Part shown: one piece after another, positions 1 through 6,886 of the stretch
Numbering within the stretch: position 1 is the stretch's first letter
Layout of the letters: every line of letters begins with the position of its first letter
NCBI GenBank assembly: GCA_900755065.1
Contig: CAAEFC010000026.1
Coordinates: forward strand, 1-47,675
DNA from: Bacilli bacterium
Lineage (GTDB): Bacteria; Bacillota_I; Bacilli_A; RFN20; CAG-449
Reading direction: 5' to 3'
DNA length: 47,675 bases
Program-made: the position numbers and the translations under genes
The notes under the pieces: model-generated
Told to the model about the DNA's origin: nothing
Seen by the model: the letters and a program-made list of their open reading frames with translations, nothing else
Databases searched by the model: none

Positions 1-132
1 ATCGGAAGAATGTCCGGCGTCGATTTCAACAGCAACACGATCGTTCCCGAAAAAGAAATACGGATGAAATCGCTCGCCAGAAACGCGGTCAGGATTCTTT
101 CCAGAGCCGGATTCCTCTATGCGGGATTTTAA
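1..132 (+). CDS. 3' end of an upstream gene, unknown product (partial)
   Basis: Frame 1 is open from the window edge to TAA at 130-132, giving the last 43 residues of a protein whose start lies outside. The visible tail is basic and polar and ends in AGF. The next gene starts 14 bases later behind a strong Shine-Dalgarno, so this is very likely the preceding gene of the same phage-like structural operon, for example a capsid or connector protein. Too little is visible for a function call. Confidence 0.7.
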   Translation: MGRMSGVDFNSNTIVPEKEIRMKSLARNAVRILSRAGFLYAGF

Positions 133-146
133 AGGAGGGATGAAGA

Positions 147-452
147 ATGCTTGGAACGGAAAAAGCCGAACTGATTCATCTGGCCTATCATCAGGAAGAC
201 GCGGAGGAGACGCAGCGCGAGGAATTGAAAATCCCGGCGGTGCTGTCGAGAGTGACGTTGAACGAAACGCCTCTGGAAAGCAACGTATCCTCTTCCAAAA
301 CGCAGATTTCCGCCGTGGTCAGAAACCATCTTCAAGTGTATCGGGGCGATCTTCTGATCTATCGCGGGAAAAAATTCAGGATCACCGTCGTAAGACCTTA
401 CAACAGCCTGAATCGTTTTCAGCCCGATTTTTACATCGAGGGAGAGAGTTAA
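147..452 (+). CDS. Small head-tail connector-like protein
   Basis: This 101-residue protein starts at ATG 147 behind AAAGGAGGG (131-139). The C-terminal half (VYRGDLLIYRGKKFRITVV) has the alternating beta pattern of phage head-tail joining or stopper proteins, in which a short barrel closes the connector. It stops one base before the next start, so it belongs to the tail operon. The assignment rests on size, beta-rich pattern and position ahead of tail-like genes. No catalytic motif is visible and another small virion protein is possible. Confidence 0.45.
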   Translation: MLGTEKAELIHLAYHQEDAEETQREELKIPAVLSRVTLNETPLESNVSSSKTQISAVVRNHLQVYRGDLLIYRGKKFRITVVRPYNSLNRFQPDFYIEGES

Positions 453-453
453 T

Positions 454-846
454 ATGGCGACGAATCTGACACTCGAAGACCGAATCCGCTTTGCCACGCA
501 ATATCTGCTCTGCTGTCTGAAAGCCGACGCGCCGATACGCTCGTCCAATCTGGCGCAGAACGGAATCCAGTTCATCGCCGACGGACAAGTGACCGTCGGA
601 GGAGAACCCGCGCCGTATGCAGTCTACACCAACGAACCGTGGATCAGCGAGCGGTGGCACGGAAAGCAGAACCCTAACGAAGGCTGGCTCGAATATTCGA
701 TCGAGCGGGCGAAACCGGGAATCCGGAGTATTTTCAGCGGCGTCTATTCCGAAGAAGACATCGACGCGATGATTTCGGACGAAGAAAGCACCTTTGAAGA
801 TCGGAAAAAAGAACGCTCAGAAGCGATCAGAAACGGAGGAGAATAA
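454..846 (+). CDS. Putative neck / tail-completion protein
   Basis: A 130-residue protein whose ATG at 454 follows the previous stop at once, with GGGAGAG at 440-446. An N-terminal helix is followed by a segment reading PYAVYTNEPW and then NPNEGWLEYSIERA. That order, a tyrosine-containing beta hairpin and then Asn-Pro and Trp before a C-terminal helix, recalls HK97 gp10-like neck proteins that sit between connector and tail terminator. The acidic tail (DEESTFEDRKKERSE) is unusual. The call is an inference from motif order and operon position. Confidence 0.4.
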   Translation: MATNLTLEDRIRFATQYLLCCLKADAPIRSSNLAQNGIQFIADGQVTVGGEPAPYAVYTNEPWISERWHGKQNPNEGWLEYSIERAKPGIRSIFSGVYSEEDIDAMISDEESTFEDRKKERSEAIRNGGE

Positions 847-849
847 ATT

Positions 850-1683
850 ATGAGTTCGCTTAAAACAGAATTGAAAACATATTTCAGCAATCGGTTAAAC
901 ACGAAATTGCTGGATATCGGAATCGATAAAGTCATTGTGAGCAATGACGGCAGCAATTATTTCGACGGCCGTTACGCGATCGGAGACACCGACTGCGTCG
1001 CGGTTTTATCTTACGGGAACGCATCTCGGCAAAGTTATTTCGACTTTGACTATTTCAACTCGTCCCTGTTCATTCAGTTGATCGTTCCCTACAACCTGAA
1101 ACAGAAGTGCGTCGACGCTCTGGACGAATTGGTCGACGAGGAATCTTCCTATCGCGAGGCGATCGCCATCGGCACGCATTACATCGCGCTGAACCTGAAT
1201 ACGCCGACCTGCGACCACTACCGGAGAACGATCAGGGGAAACGACTATGTGTTCGTTTCGATTTTGGGAACGTTCACGTATTCCAAAACGCAATCTTACG
1301 TCGCACGGAACAGCCGACCGAAAATTCTGATCGACGACGTCGAACTGAACGGCGTCCTTGCCTTCGGCTGCAAGCGATCCTCTTCCCGCGACGGACAGGT
1401 GATCTTCGGCAGCCGTTTCCTGAGCGACAACGTCCTGAACGAATCGACCGCGTTTGTCATTACGGTGATGCCGACGTTTGCCCAAGACGACCTGAACGAA
1501 GAAATCGGGCGCATCGCCAACGATTATCTGACGGAAGACGGCGAAGTCTCGGCACTTCGGCGAACGATCGAAATCCGGGAAAGCGATCGGAAGACGACGG
1601 GGAAGTTCTCCGGATTACTCGACATCGAGACCAACCTCGAACTCGGGAATTTCAGAGTCATTCAGTTGACGGTCAGCAGGTGA
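850..1683 (+). CDS. Phage-like tail structural protein, 277 aa
   Basis: ATG 850 follows GGAGGA at 836-841. The 277-residue product is beta-rich and soluble, with no signal or membrane segment. The N-terminal half (about 1-155) could be a tail-terminator-like fold. The C-terminal half (about 157-277) contains ILIDDVELNGVLAFGCKRSS and repeated extended strands, as in tail-tube proteins. A fusion of terminator and tube functions would fit its place between neck-like and baseplate-like genes, but this is inference and I recognise no specific family. Confidence 0.4.
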   Translation: MSSLKTELKTYFSNRLNTKLLDIGIDKVIVSNDGSNYFDGRYAIGDTDCVAVLSYGNASRQSYFDFDYFNSSLFIQLIVPYNLKQKCVDALDELVDEESSYREAIAIGTHYIALNLNTPTCDHYRRTIRGNDYVFVSILGTFTYSKTQSYVARNSRPKILIDDVELNGVLAFGCKRSSSRDGQVIFGSRFLSDNVLNESTAFVITVMPTFAQDDLNEEIGRIANDYLTEDGEVSALRRTIEIRESDRKTTGKFSGLLDIETNLELGNFRVIQLTVSR

Positions 1684-1690
1684 TTGGAAT

Positions 1691-2209
1691 ATGGCAGAAA
1701 AAGAATATGTCATCAACATCAAAGCGCTGATCGATCCGAGCGCGAAGACCGGCGGAACGACCGACAAGACCTCTTCCGGCGGCCAGCCGAAGCAGGGAAC
1801 GTCCGGAAACGACGAATCTCCGAAGAACGCCGCGAAGTCGTCCTCAGGCGAAATCAATCATTCCCTGAGCGCGATGAACAACGTCCGCTATGCGGCGGGC
1901 AAAGTCAACTCTCTGGCGTCCGTCTTCGGAAACGAAGACCTGTCTTCCGCCATGCAGGCTGTCACTAAGGCGGGAGGATTCATGGTCAAGGGCGCGATGG
2001 CTTTAAGCGGAGATCCGGTGGCAATCATCGACTGTGTCGTCAGCGCCATCGTCGAAATCGCAAGCGCCGTCCGAAAAACCAAACAAGAAGAAGCAGCCAA
2101 ACTCAACGAGCAGGATATCGCTCGGATCCAAGCGGGATTATTCGATATCGAAGGAGTCGAAATCGGGATGGACACTTTCTCGGGAAGACTCAAATACGAG
2201 GGAAAATGA
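1691..2209 (+). CDS. Ser/Gly-rich protein with hydrophobic helices, tape-measure-like position
   Basis: A 172-residue protein starting at ATG 1691, eight bases after the previous stop. Residues about 15-60 are rich in Ser, Gly, Lys and Asn. Residues about 95-125 form two hydrophobic helices (MVKGAMALSGDPVAIIDCVV and IVEIASAVRKT), and the end is acidic. It sits where a siphovirus or myovirus tape-measure gene would be but is far too short for a long tail. It may be a minimal tape measure, a short-tail component or a pilot protein. Confidence 0.4.
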   Translation: MAEKEYVINIKALIDPSAKTGGTTDKTSSGGQPKQGTSGNDESPKNAAKSSSGEINHSLSAMNNVRYAAGKVNSLASVFGNEDLSSAMQAVTKAGGFMVKGAMALSGDPVAIIDCVVSAIVEIASAVRKTKQEEAAKLNEQDIARIQAGLFDIEGVEIGMDTFSGRLKYEGK

Positions 2210-2212
2210 AAA

Positions 2213-5056
2213 ATGTATGATAATAAAATGATTAAATTTACTCTGGATTTTGCAAAATCCAACGGAAGCGCCGCCGGCGTGGACATCACCACCAAAGACG
2301 CGCACATTCCGAACTTTTCAAAATGCAATCCATACACTTACGATCAGCAGAAATACGCCGATCTGGCCAAGAAGATCGACCACCCAAGCGGGAAAAGTCT
2401 CGGTATGGTAGTGGAGATCGAAGACAAAGCCGAAGTCCTCGATGCCGACTTTCTGAACGAACCGGAGATCGTCGATTCGATCAACGGCGAACTCTGCTGT
2501 CTGAACAAACTGAGTTTCAACATGCCGGTGAGGAAATACGATCCGATCAAACACGTCATTCCGAATTTCTCCAAAGTCCTTTTTATGCCCGACTACTTCA
2601 AAAATAACGTCGAGCAGATGCTTTACGATGAGGACACCTTGAAACCGACCAACCATAACCAGTATGTCATCGTGTCCGGACAGATGGCGATTGCCGGCGG
2701 CGTGGAAACGATTTACTGTCACGGCTACACGTTGGTCGAGCCGGTGTATCTGACGCGTTTCAAATACGGCGGAACGCATTCGCACACCAACCTTTCGAGC
2801 ATCACCATTCAGACGGTCGGCGAGGATTATACGAGTTATACGGTTTCCAAAGCGCAGACGAACCTCTATTCCGTTCTGGAAAGGGAATTGAAGATCGCCG
2901 GAGTCAAGACCGACGAAGAAGATACGACGTGGTATTCCAGAGTCCGTATTATGGACGAAGACCTTCTCAAAGCCAACGGAATCGGCTGCAACGAAGTATT
3001 TACCGCAGCGACGCTTTACGATGTCCTGATCAAGATCGGAACGTATCTGAGCCGCATTCCGAAACTCTACTTCAACCCGAATTACGTCTACGGCTCGACC
3101 GACGAAGAAGAAAAGGAATTTCTGCTTTACTTCGAACCGAAGATCAACCGCGATCGTCGGATTTCTATGGCGGACGTTCTGAACAAGGACGCGAAAATTT
3201 TGGGCTACTCCGAGTCAAATACGCAAAACAAAAACGCCGGAACGGTTACCTGCGAATGCGAGAACGTCAAAGCCACGAACGGCGTCTGGTATCCCGCGAA
3301 AGGTCAGTTCATCGCTCCGACGGGAAGTGAGAGCGAGTTCAAAGTAACATCCTCTTCGGATTATTCCATTAAACTCCCTTGCGCGATTGAGAAAGTCAAT
3401 ACGGTTAAAACGGTAAAAATTGTTTTAAACGATGAAGATTTATATTTAACTTATACTTACGATTATCAGTGTTTTGAATATAAAGAATGGTTGACTCTCA
3501 ATGAAACTGAAAGGAATCAGACGCCTTATTTCGTGGAAGGATCGAATGAAATCCAAATAAAACATTGGGATATATTTAAAGGGTTTTTAAATTCAAAAAT
3601 ATCGTGTCTTTTTTCGATCAATTACGTTCCGAAAATCAATATGAAACTGTCTTCGGAAGTCAGCAACGGCTACGAGGAAAGAATCAATCAGGTCGATTCC
3701 GTGTTGGACAGCAAATTGTTCGGAGACTATATCCGCGATTACAGTCAGGCGAACTGCAACTGCGATGTTTATCTGATTTTGATGGTCGACAATTACGAAG
3801 ACATTATTCCTTCTGGAACGGTGATCGAAGACGAAAGCAACGGTAAAAAATATGTGGTGGATAAAGTGAACGCGATCAAGAGTCAATCGGTTTACAAAGT
3901 TTACTATATGTTGAGCATCGATACAGATAAGCGAAGCGAAATCGTCGGCGCTTCCAATCTCAAAAAGATCGTCAGCATCGACTCAGACAAGGCATACAAT
4001 CGTTTGGAGAATATCAGCGAAAGAAAAATCTTATGCAGTCTGTCTCCGTCTGAAACGTCGTCGGGTGAACTGAATCTGAAATACATCAAAAAGATGAATG
4101 TGCTGTTCGAGAATTTAATCAAATCTTACGAAACGGAAGAAACATATTTTCCGTCGATCGCTCTTTGCAAAATGAGTTTCGCTGAGTATAAGCACGTTTA
4201 CAATTACGGCGATTATATGACGATGACGGAAAAATCCCCCGATCCAAAATATATATGGTTCTCTTTGAACAAGACCGTATGTGGGACATCTCTCGTTTTC
4301 AATATCAAATCTCTGAACAACAGAAATATGCAGATCGGAGGCGGATTGATGACATGGCAAGATACCTCTTACAATCTTTTCCGTCGCTTTACGGATGAAT
4401 TTGGCGAAATTGAGAAGGTATCGATCGTTTTTACAAATTATTTCATCGATGAATCAATAGATAATATTGTTTCATGGAATGAAAAGACAACACCTAATAC
4501 GGCTGATAAAAATGATTTGAATAAAATTAGCGATGGAATTTTAAATTTTCCAGTCTTAACCGATTCATCCGTTTATACGGAACGGGAGCAGACGGCATCA
4601 ATCGTCATCAATAATTACGAAATTTTGAAAGATACGTATGAGAAATTGAATATCACGTATCAGATTCCTTTCGCACCGTTTGATGATAATTCGGTCGTCA
4701 ACACTGCGTTTCCGGAAATGTTGGCTGAAATCGACTTTGACGGAGAAAATGAATACTCAATCGCCGTGATTGATCCGTCAACGAGCAGTTATGTTCTCGA
4801 AAGAGAAATATCGTTGAACGAAAGTGATCTGGTGGTGAATCTCGGAGTTGCTTCCTGCGGATATGTTGAAGAGCAAAATGCTGTTGAGATTTCGTTGAAT
4901 CAATCTTACGAGATCGCATCGGGAATGATCCTCGCACTCGTTAAAAAATCGAATGAAAGCGAAGGTGTTTACAATGTTTTGATCGCGTCCAAATATATTG
5001 GTGAATTATTTGAAACCGACAAGGCATATTTATTCCTGAGGACTCAAAGTCAATAG
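2213..5056 (+). CDS. Large phage tail/baseplate-like structural protein, 947 aa
   Basis: ATG 2213 lies 3 bases after the previous stop, with GAGGG at 2198-2202. The product has no signal peptide or membrane helix. Residues 1 to about 370 are coded in balanced-composition DNA like the neighbouring genes. From about base 3340, and strongly from 4090 on, the DNA becomes AT-rich, which suggests that the C-terminal half was exchanged. Position after the neck genes and before a BppU-like gene suggests a tail hub, spike or adsorption protein. Its last 28 codons (4973-5056) have a diverged second copy at 6130-6207. The exact role is unknown. Confidence 0.5.
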   Translation: MYDNKMIKFTLDFAKSNGSAAGVDITTKDAHIPNFSKCNPYTYDQQKYADLAKKIDHPSGKSLGMVVEIEDKAEVLDADFLNEPEIVDSINGELCCLNKLSFNMPVRKYDPIKHVIPNFSKVLFMPDYFKNNVEQMLYDEDTLKPTNHNQYVIVSGQMAIAGGVETIYCHGYTLVEPVYLTRFKYGGTHSHTNLSSITIQTVGEDYTSYTVSKAQTNLYSVLERELKIAGVKTDEEDTTWYSRVRIMDEDLLKANGIGCNEVFTAATLYDVLIKIGTYLSRIPKLYFNPNYVYGSTDEEEKEFLLYFEPKINRDRRISMADVLNKDAKILGYSESNTQNKNAGTVTCECENVKATNGVWYPAKGQFIAPTGSESEFKVTSSSDYSIKLPCAIEKVNTVKTVKIVLNDEDLYLTYTYDYQCFEYKEWLTLNETERNQTPYFVEGSNEIQIKHWDIFKGFLNSKISCLFSINYVPKINMKLSSEVSNGYEERINQVDSVLDSKLFGDYIRDYSQANCNCDVYLILMVDNYEDIIPSGTVIEDESNGKKYVVDKVNAIKSQSVYKVYYMLSIDTDKRSEIVGASNLKKIVSIDSDKAYNRLENISERKILCSLSPSETSSGELNLKYIKKMNVLFENLIKSYETEETYFPSIALCKMSFAEYKHVYNYGDYMTMTEKSPDPKYIWFSLNKTVCGTSLVFNIKSLNNRNMQIGGGLMTWQDTSYNLFRRFTDEFGEIEKVSIVFTNYFIDESIDNIVSWNEKTTPNTADKNDLNKISDGILNFPVLTDSSVYTEREQTASIVINNYEILKDTYEKLNITYQIPFAPFDDNSVVNTAFPEMLAEIDFDGENEYSIAVIDPSTSSYVLEREISLNESDLVVNLGVASCGYVEEQNAVEISLNQSYEIASGMILALVKKSNESEGVYNVLIASKYIGELFETDKAYLFLRTQSQ

Positions 5057-5077
5057 CAAATAACATTTTTTTAAAGT

Positions 5078-5095
5078 GAGGTGATTTTTATGTAA
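5078..5095 (+). other. Shine-Dalgarno plus ATG followed at once by TAA
   Basis: GAGGTGA (5078-5084) is correctly spaced ahead of ATG (5090-5092), but the next codon is TAA (5093-5095). This could be the decapitated start of a gene lost when the reverse-strand block was acquired, or a minimal start-stop element. It lies at the junction between the tail gene and the AT-rich block. Confidence 0.4.
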
Positions 5096-5101
5096 TTTTC
5101 T

Positions 5102-5572
5102 TTATTGTTTAGGAGGTTCAACCTCTTTGATTTGAGAAGAAATTAAACTCAATTTTTGATTGTAGTAATTGATTGACTTTGAATATGTCCATCCAAATAA
5201 AATGGAGGGGATATAAAGCAAAGAATATAGGAAGACGGTAAGCATATTTACGCTTTTTGGATCGATAAGGTAACTAACCAATCCATATAATAAAACCGCA
5301 AATGGTAAAATGGAATACGAAATTAAAAAAATCAATCGTTGTTTTTTCAACCATTCGCCAGATCCAACTACGCTTGATAAAACCCAAATGCTATGGATAA
5401 ATGCTACAACGCATCCGGCAATTAAATAGGGCTCAGTAATAGTATTGTTAGATACAAGAATCAAGAAATGGACAGTCAACCCTAAATAACTGAATATTAC
5501 AAGTAGAAGATATATGAATTTCCAAATTTGTAGCACCCATTTCTTAATTACCAAGATCATCGCTTTTTCCAT
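5102..5572 (-). CDS. Small four-helix membrane protein, reverse strand in tail operon
   Basis: A 156-residue reverse-strand product whose ATG (5570-5572) is preceded by AAGGAG at the normal distance. Four hydrophobic segments lie at about residues 12-38, 46-68, 80-103 and 108-128, followed by a short charged tail. The DNA is AT-rich, unlike the flanking tail genes, and orientation is opposite to the operon, as for phage moron or lysogenic-conversion genes. It has the same size and topology as the next two genes but little shared sequence. A superinfection-exclusion or immunity role is possible but not shown. Confidence 0.6.
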   Translation of the reverse strand: MEKAMILVIKKWVLQIWKFIYLLLVIFSYLGLTVHFLILVSNNTITEPYLIAGCVVAFIHSIWVLSSVVGSGEWLKKQRLIFLISYSILPFAVLLYGLVSYLIDPKSVNMLTVFLYSLLYIPSILFGWTYSKSINYYNQKLSLISSQIKEVEPPKQ

Positions 5573-5587
5573 AAATATGCTCCTTTC

Positions 5588-6094
5588 TCAATTTTGTTCT
5601 TTGTCTGCATCAGAAATCTGTTTTGAAAGCGAAATGATTGTGTTCGATATTTTTTCTGAATATGAAAGGTAGGTGATGGTGAAAAAAATCAGCAGAAAGC
5701 CCATAATTATATTTATGACAGGAATAAATATATGTCTTGGACTTGATATAAAAAGCGAGATAGATATAGATAAAAAAATTATTAAACTTACGGAATGGCC
5801 GATAAAAAGGCCTTTCCTTGTTTTCTTTTTTTTGATTAAATCAATGAATACCATTATCGTTAAAATCAAGGAAAGCAGAGAAAGTATTATCGTGACTAAA
5901 AATATAATACTATAAATTGTATTTTTGTTTGTAATGTAAAAAGTCATTAAAATCGCATAAAGAGTCAGGTTAAAGATAAAAAAAGCAATGGAGAAAGAGA
6001 ACACCAAATACATAGATACAGTTAGCAAAATTTTTAAAGTTTGGAAGTTTTTCTTTCTTTTTATCAAGTCATAAATTTGCTCGAATTTGTTCAT
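5588..6094 (-). CDS. Four-helix membrane protein, paralogue of the 6187-6735 gene
   Basis: A 168-residue protein starting at 6094. The N-terminus MNKFEQIYDLIKRKKNF matches MTNFEKIHDLISKKKFF of the gene at 6187-6735, and four hydrophobic segments plus a polar C-terminal helix follow in both. The two genes also share the leader AAAGGACTCCCCC just before the ATG, which contains the ribosome-binding site. They are therefore recent paralogues that carry their expression signals with them. The gene lies 15 bases upstream of the 156-aa membrane gene on the same strand and is probably co-transcribed with it. Function unknown. Confidence 0.6.
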   Translation of the reverse strand: MNKFEQIYDLIKRKKNFQTLKILLTVSMYLVFSFSIAFFIFNLTLYAILMTFYITNKNTIYSIIFLVTIILSLLSLILTIMVFIDLIKKKKTRKGLFIGHSVSLIIFLSISISLFISSPRHIFIPVINIIMGFLLIFFTITYLSYSEKISNTIISLSKQISDADKEQN

Positions 6095-6129
6095 GGTTGG
6101 GGGAGTCCTTTCTTAATGATGAGTGAATA

Positions 6130-6207
6130 AATTTATTGATTGCCTCTAAATATTCTGGCGAATCTCTGGAAACCGACAAGGTTTATTTATTGTTGAAGAC
6201 GATTTAA
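6130..6207 (+). pseudogene. Displaced remnant of a tail-protein 3' end
   Basis: The plus strand reads in one frame from AAT 6130 to TAA 6205-6207: NLLIASKYSGESLETDKVYL then LLKTI. The last residues of the 947-aa tail protein (4973-5056) read NVLIASKYIGELFETDKAYL then FLRTQSQ. Over the 24 residues that align, 17 are identical, and the DNA also matches (for example GAAACCGACAAGG in both). There is no start codon or gene body upstream, so this is a stranded C-terminal end. Its last 21 bases overlap the 3' end of the reverse-strand gene at 6187-6735. Confidence 0.75.
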
Positions 6208-6735
6208 TATTTGATTTTCTAAGGATAAAATTTCTTTGGAAAGCAAATCGATTTTATTATTTATTTTTATCGAAAACGGCTTGTAAACTGCAAAAATAGC
6301 GACGCATATCGCGGATATGCAAGTGGAGGTGATAATTGTTACAACCATTAACTTACTATAATTAAACATTATGTAATCGATAATAGAAGAAAGAAAAAAA
6401 AGCAGGGATGTTAAAATAAAACAAATTGAAATGTTTTTATTTTCTTTCTTCTTAAAAAAGTTGATCATAATTAAATAAGATGTAATCAGTGTTGAGGTCG
6501 CTAAGATAAAATTTATTATAAAAGAAATCGTATATGAAAGAGGCATTGAGATATGGCGATCTAAACAAAATTGGAGATCATAAGTGTAACCATACAAGCG
6601 ATAAAAATCCAACATAAAAAGTAAAATAATGTTCAAGAAGAGAACCAGAACGAACAGAACAGGAAAAGATGAGGATAAAAACTTAAAAAATTTCTTTTTA
6701 GAAATCAAATCGTGAATTTTTTCAAAATTTGTCAT
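6187..6735 (-). CDS. Four-helix membrane protein, paralogue of the 5588-6094 gene
   Basis: A 182-residue protein on the reverse strand with start at 6735 behind AAAGGACTCCCCC (on that strand), a leader shared with the 5588-6094 gene. Hydrophobic segments lie at about residues 20-45, 65-90, 100-120 and 128-150, followed by a C-terminal amphipathic helix (NKIDLLSKEILSLENQILN). The DNA is AT-rich. The gene converges on, and overlaps by 21 bases, a relic of a tail-gene 3' end. That matches the arrangement of the intact tail gene with the membrane genes at 5102-6094. Confidence 0.6.
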   Translation of the reverse strand: MTNFEKIHDLISKKKFFKFLSSSFPVLFVLVLFLNIILLFMLDFYRLYGYTYDLQFCLDRHISMPLSYTISFIINFILATSTLITSYLIMINFFKKKENKNISICFILTSLLFFLSSIIDYIMFNYSKLMVVTIITSTCISAICVAIFAVYKPFSIKINNKIDLLSKEILSLENQILNRLQQ

Positions 6736-6740
6736 AGAAG

Positions 6741-6753
6741 GGGGGAGTCCTTT
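6741..6753 (-). repeat. Leader repeat shared by two reverse-strand membrane genes
   Basis: On the reverse strand AAAGGACTCCCCC occurs just before the ATG of the 6187-6735 gene and again at about 6098-6110 before the ATG of the 5588-6094 gene. AAAGGA probably serves as the Shine-Dalgarno, while the C-run is not needed for initiation. It may be a duplicated boundary sequence or a small regulatory element. Confidence 0.5.
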
Positions 6754-6830
6754 AAACTGATACCATTTTAATGGAGTTTTCTTGATTTGGCAATAAGGAA
6801 AAAAATATATTTAATAATTTTTGAAAGGAA

Positions 6831-6867
6831 GATCAGGCGTCAGCAATCGGCGCTTGGTCTTTTCTTT
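6831..6867 (+). terminator. Terminator/attenuator upstream of the baseplate-like gene
   Basis: GATCAGGCG (6831-6839) pairs with CGCTTGGTC (6851-6859) with two G-U pairs. The stem is followed by TTTTCTTT (6860-6867), and the Shine-Dalgarno AGGAGG (6875-6880) comes directly after. It would stop or attenuate transcription entering from the AT-rich block before the 862-aa gene. Confidence 0.5.
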
Positions 6868-6886
6868 CGTCAACAGGAGGAAAAAA

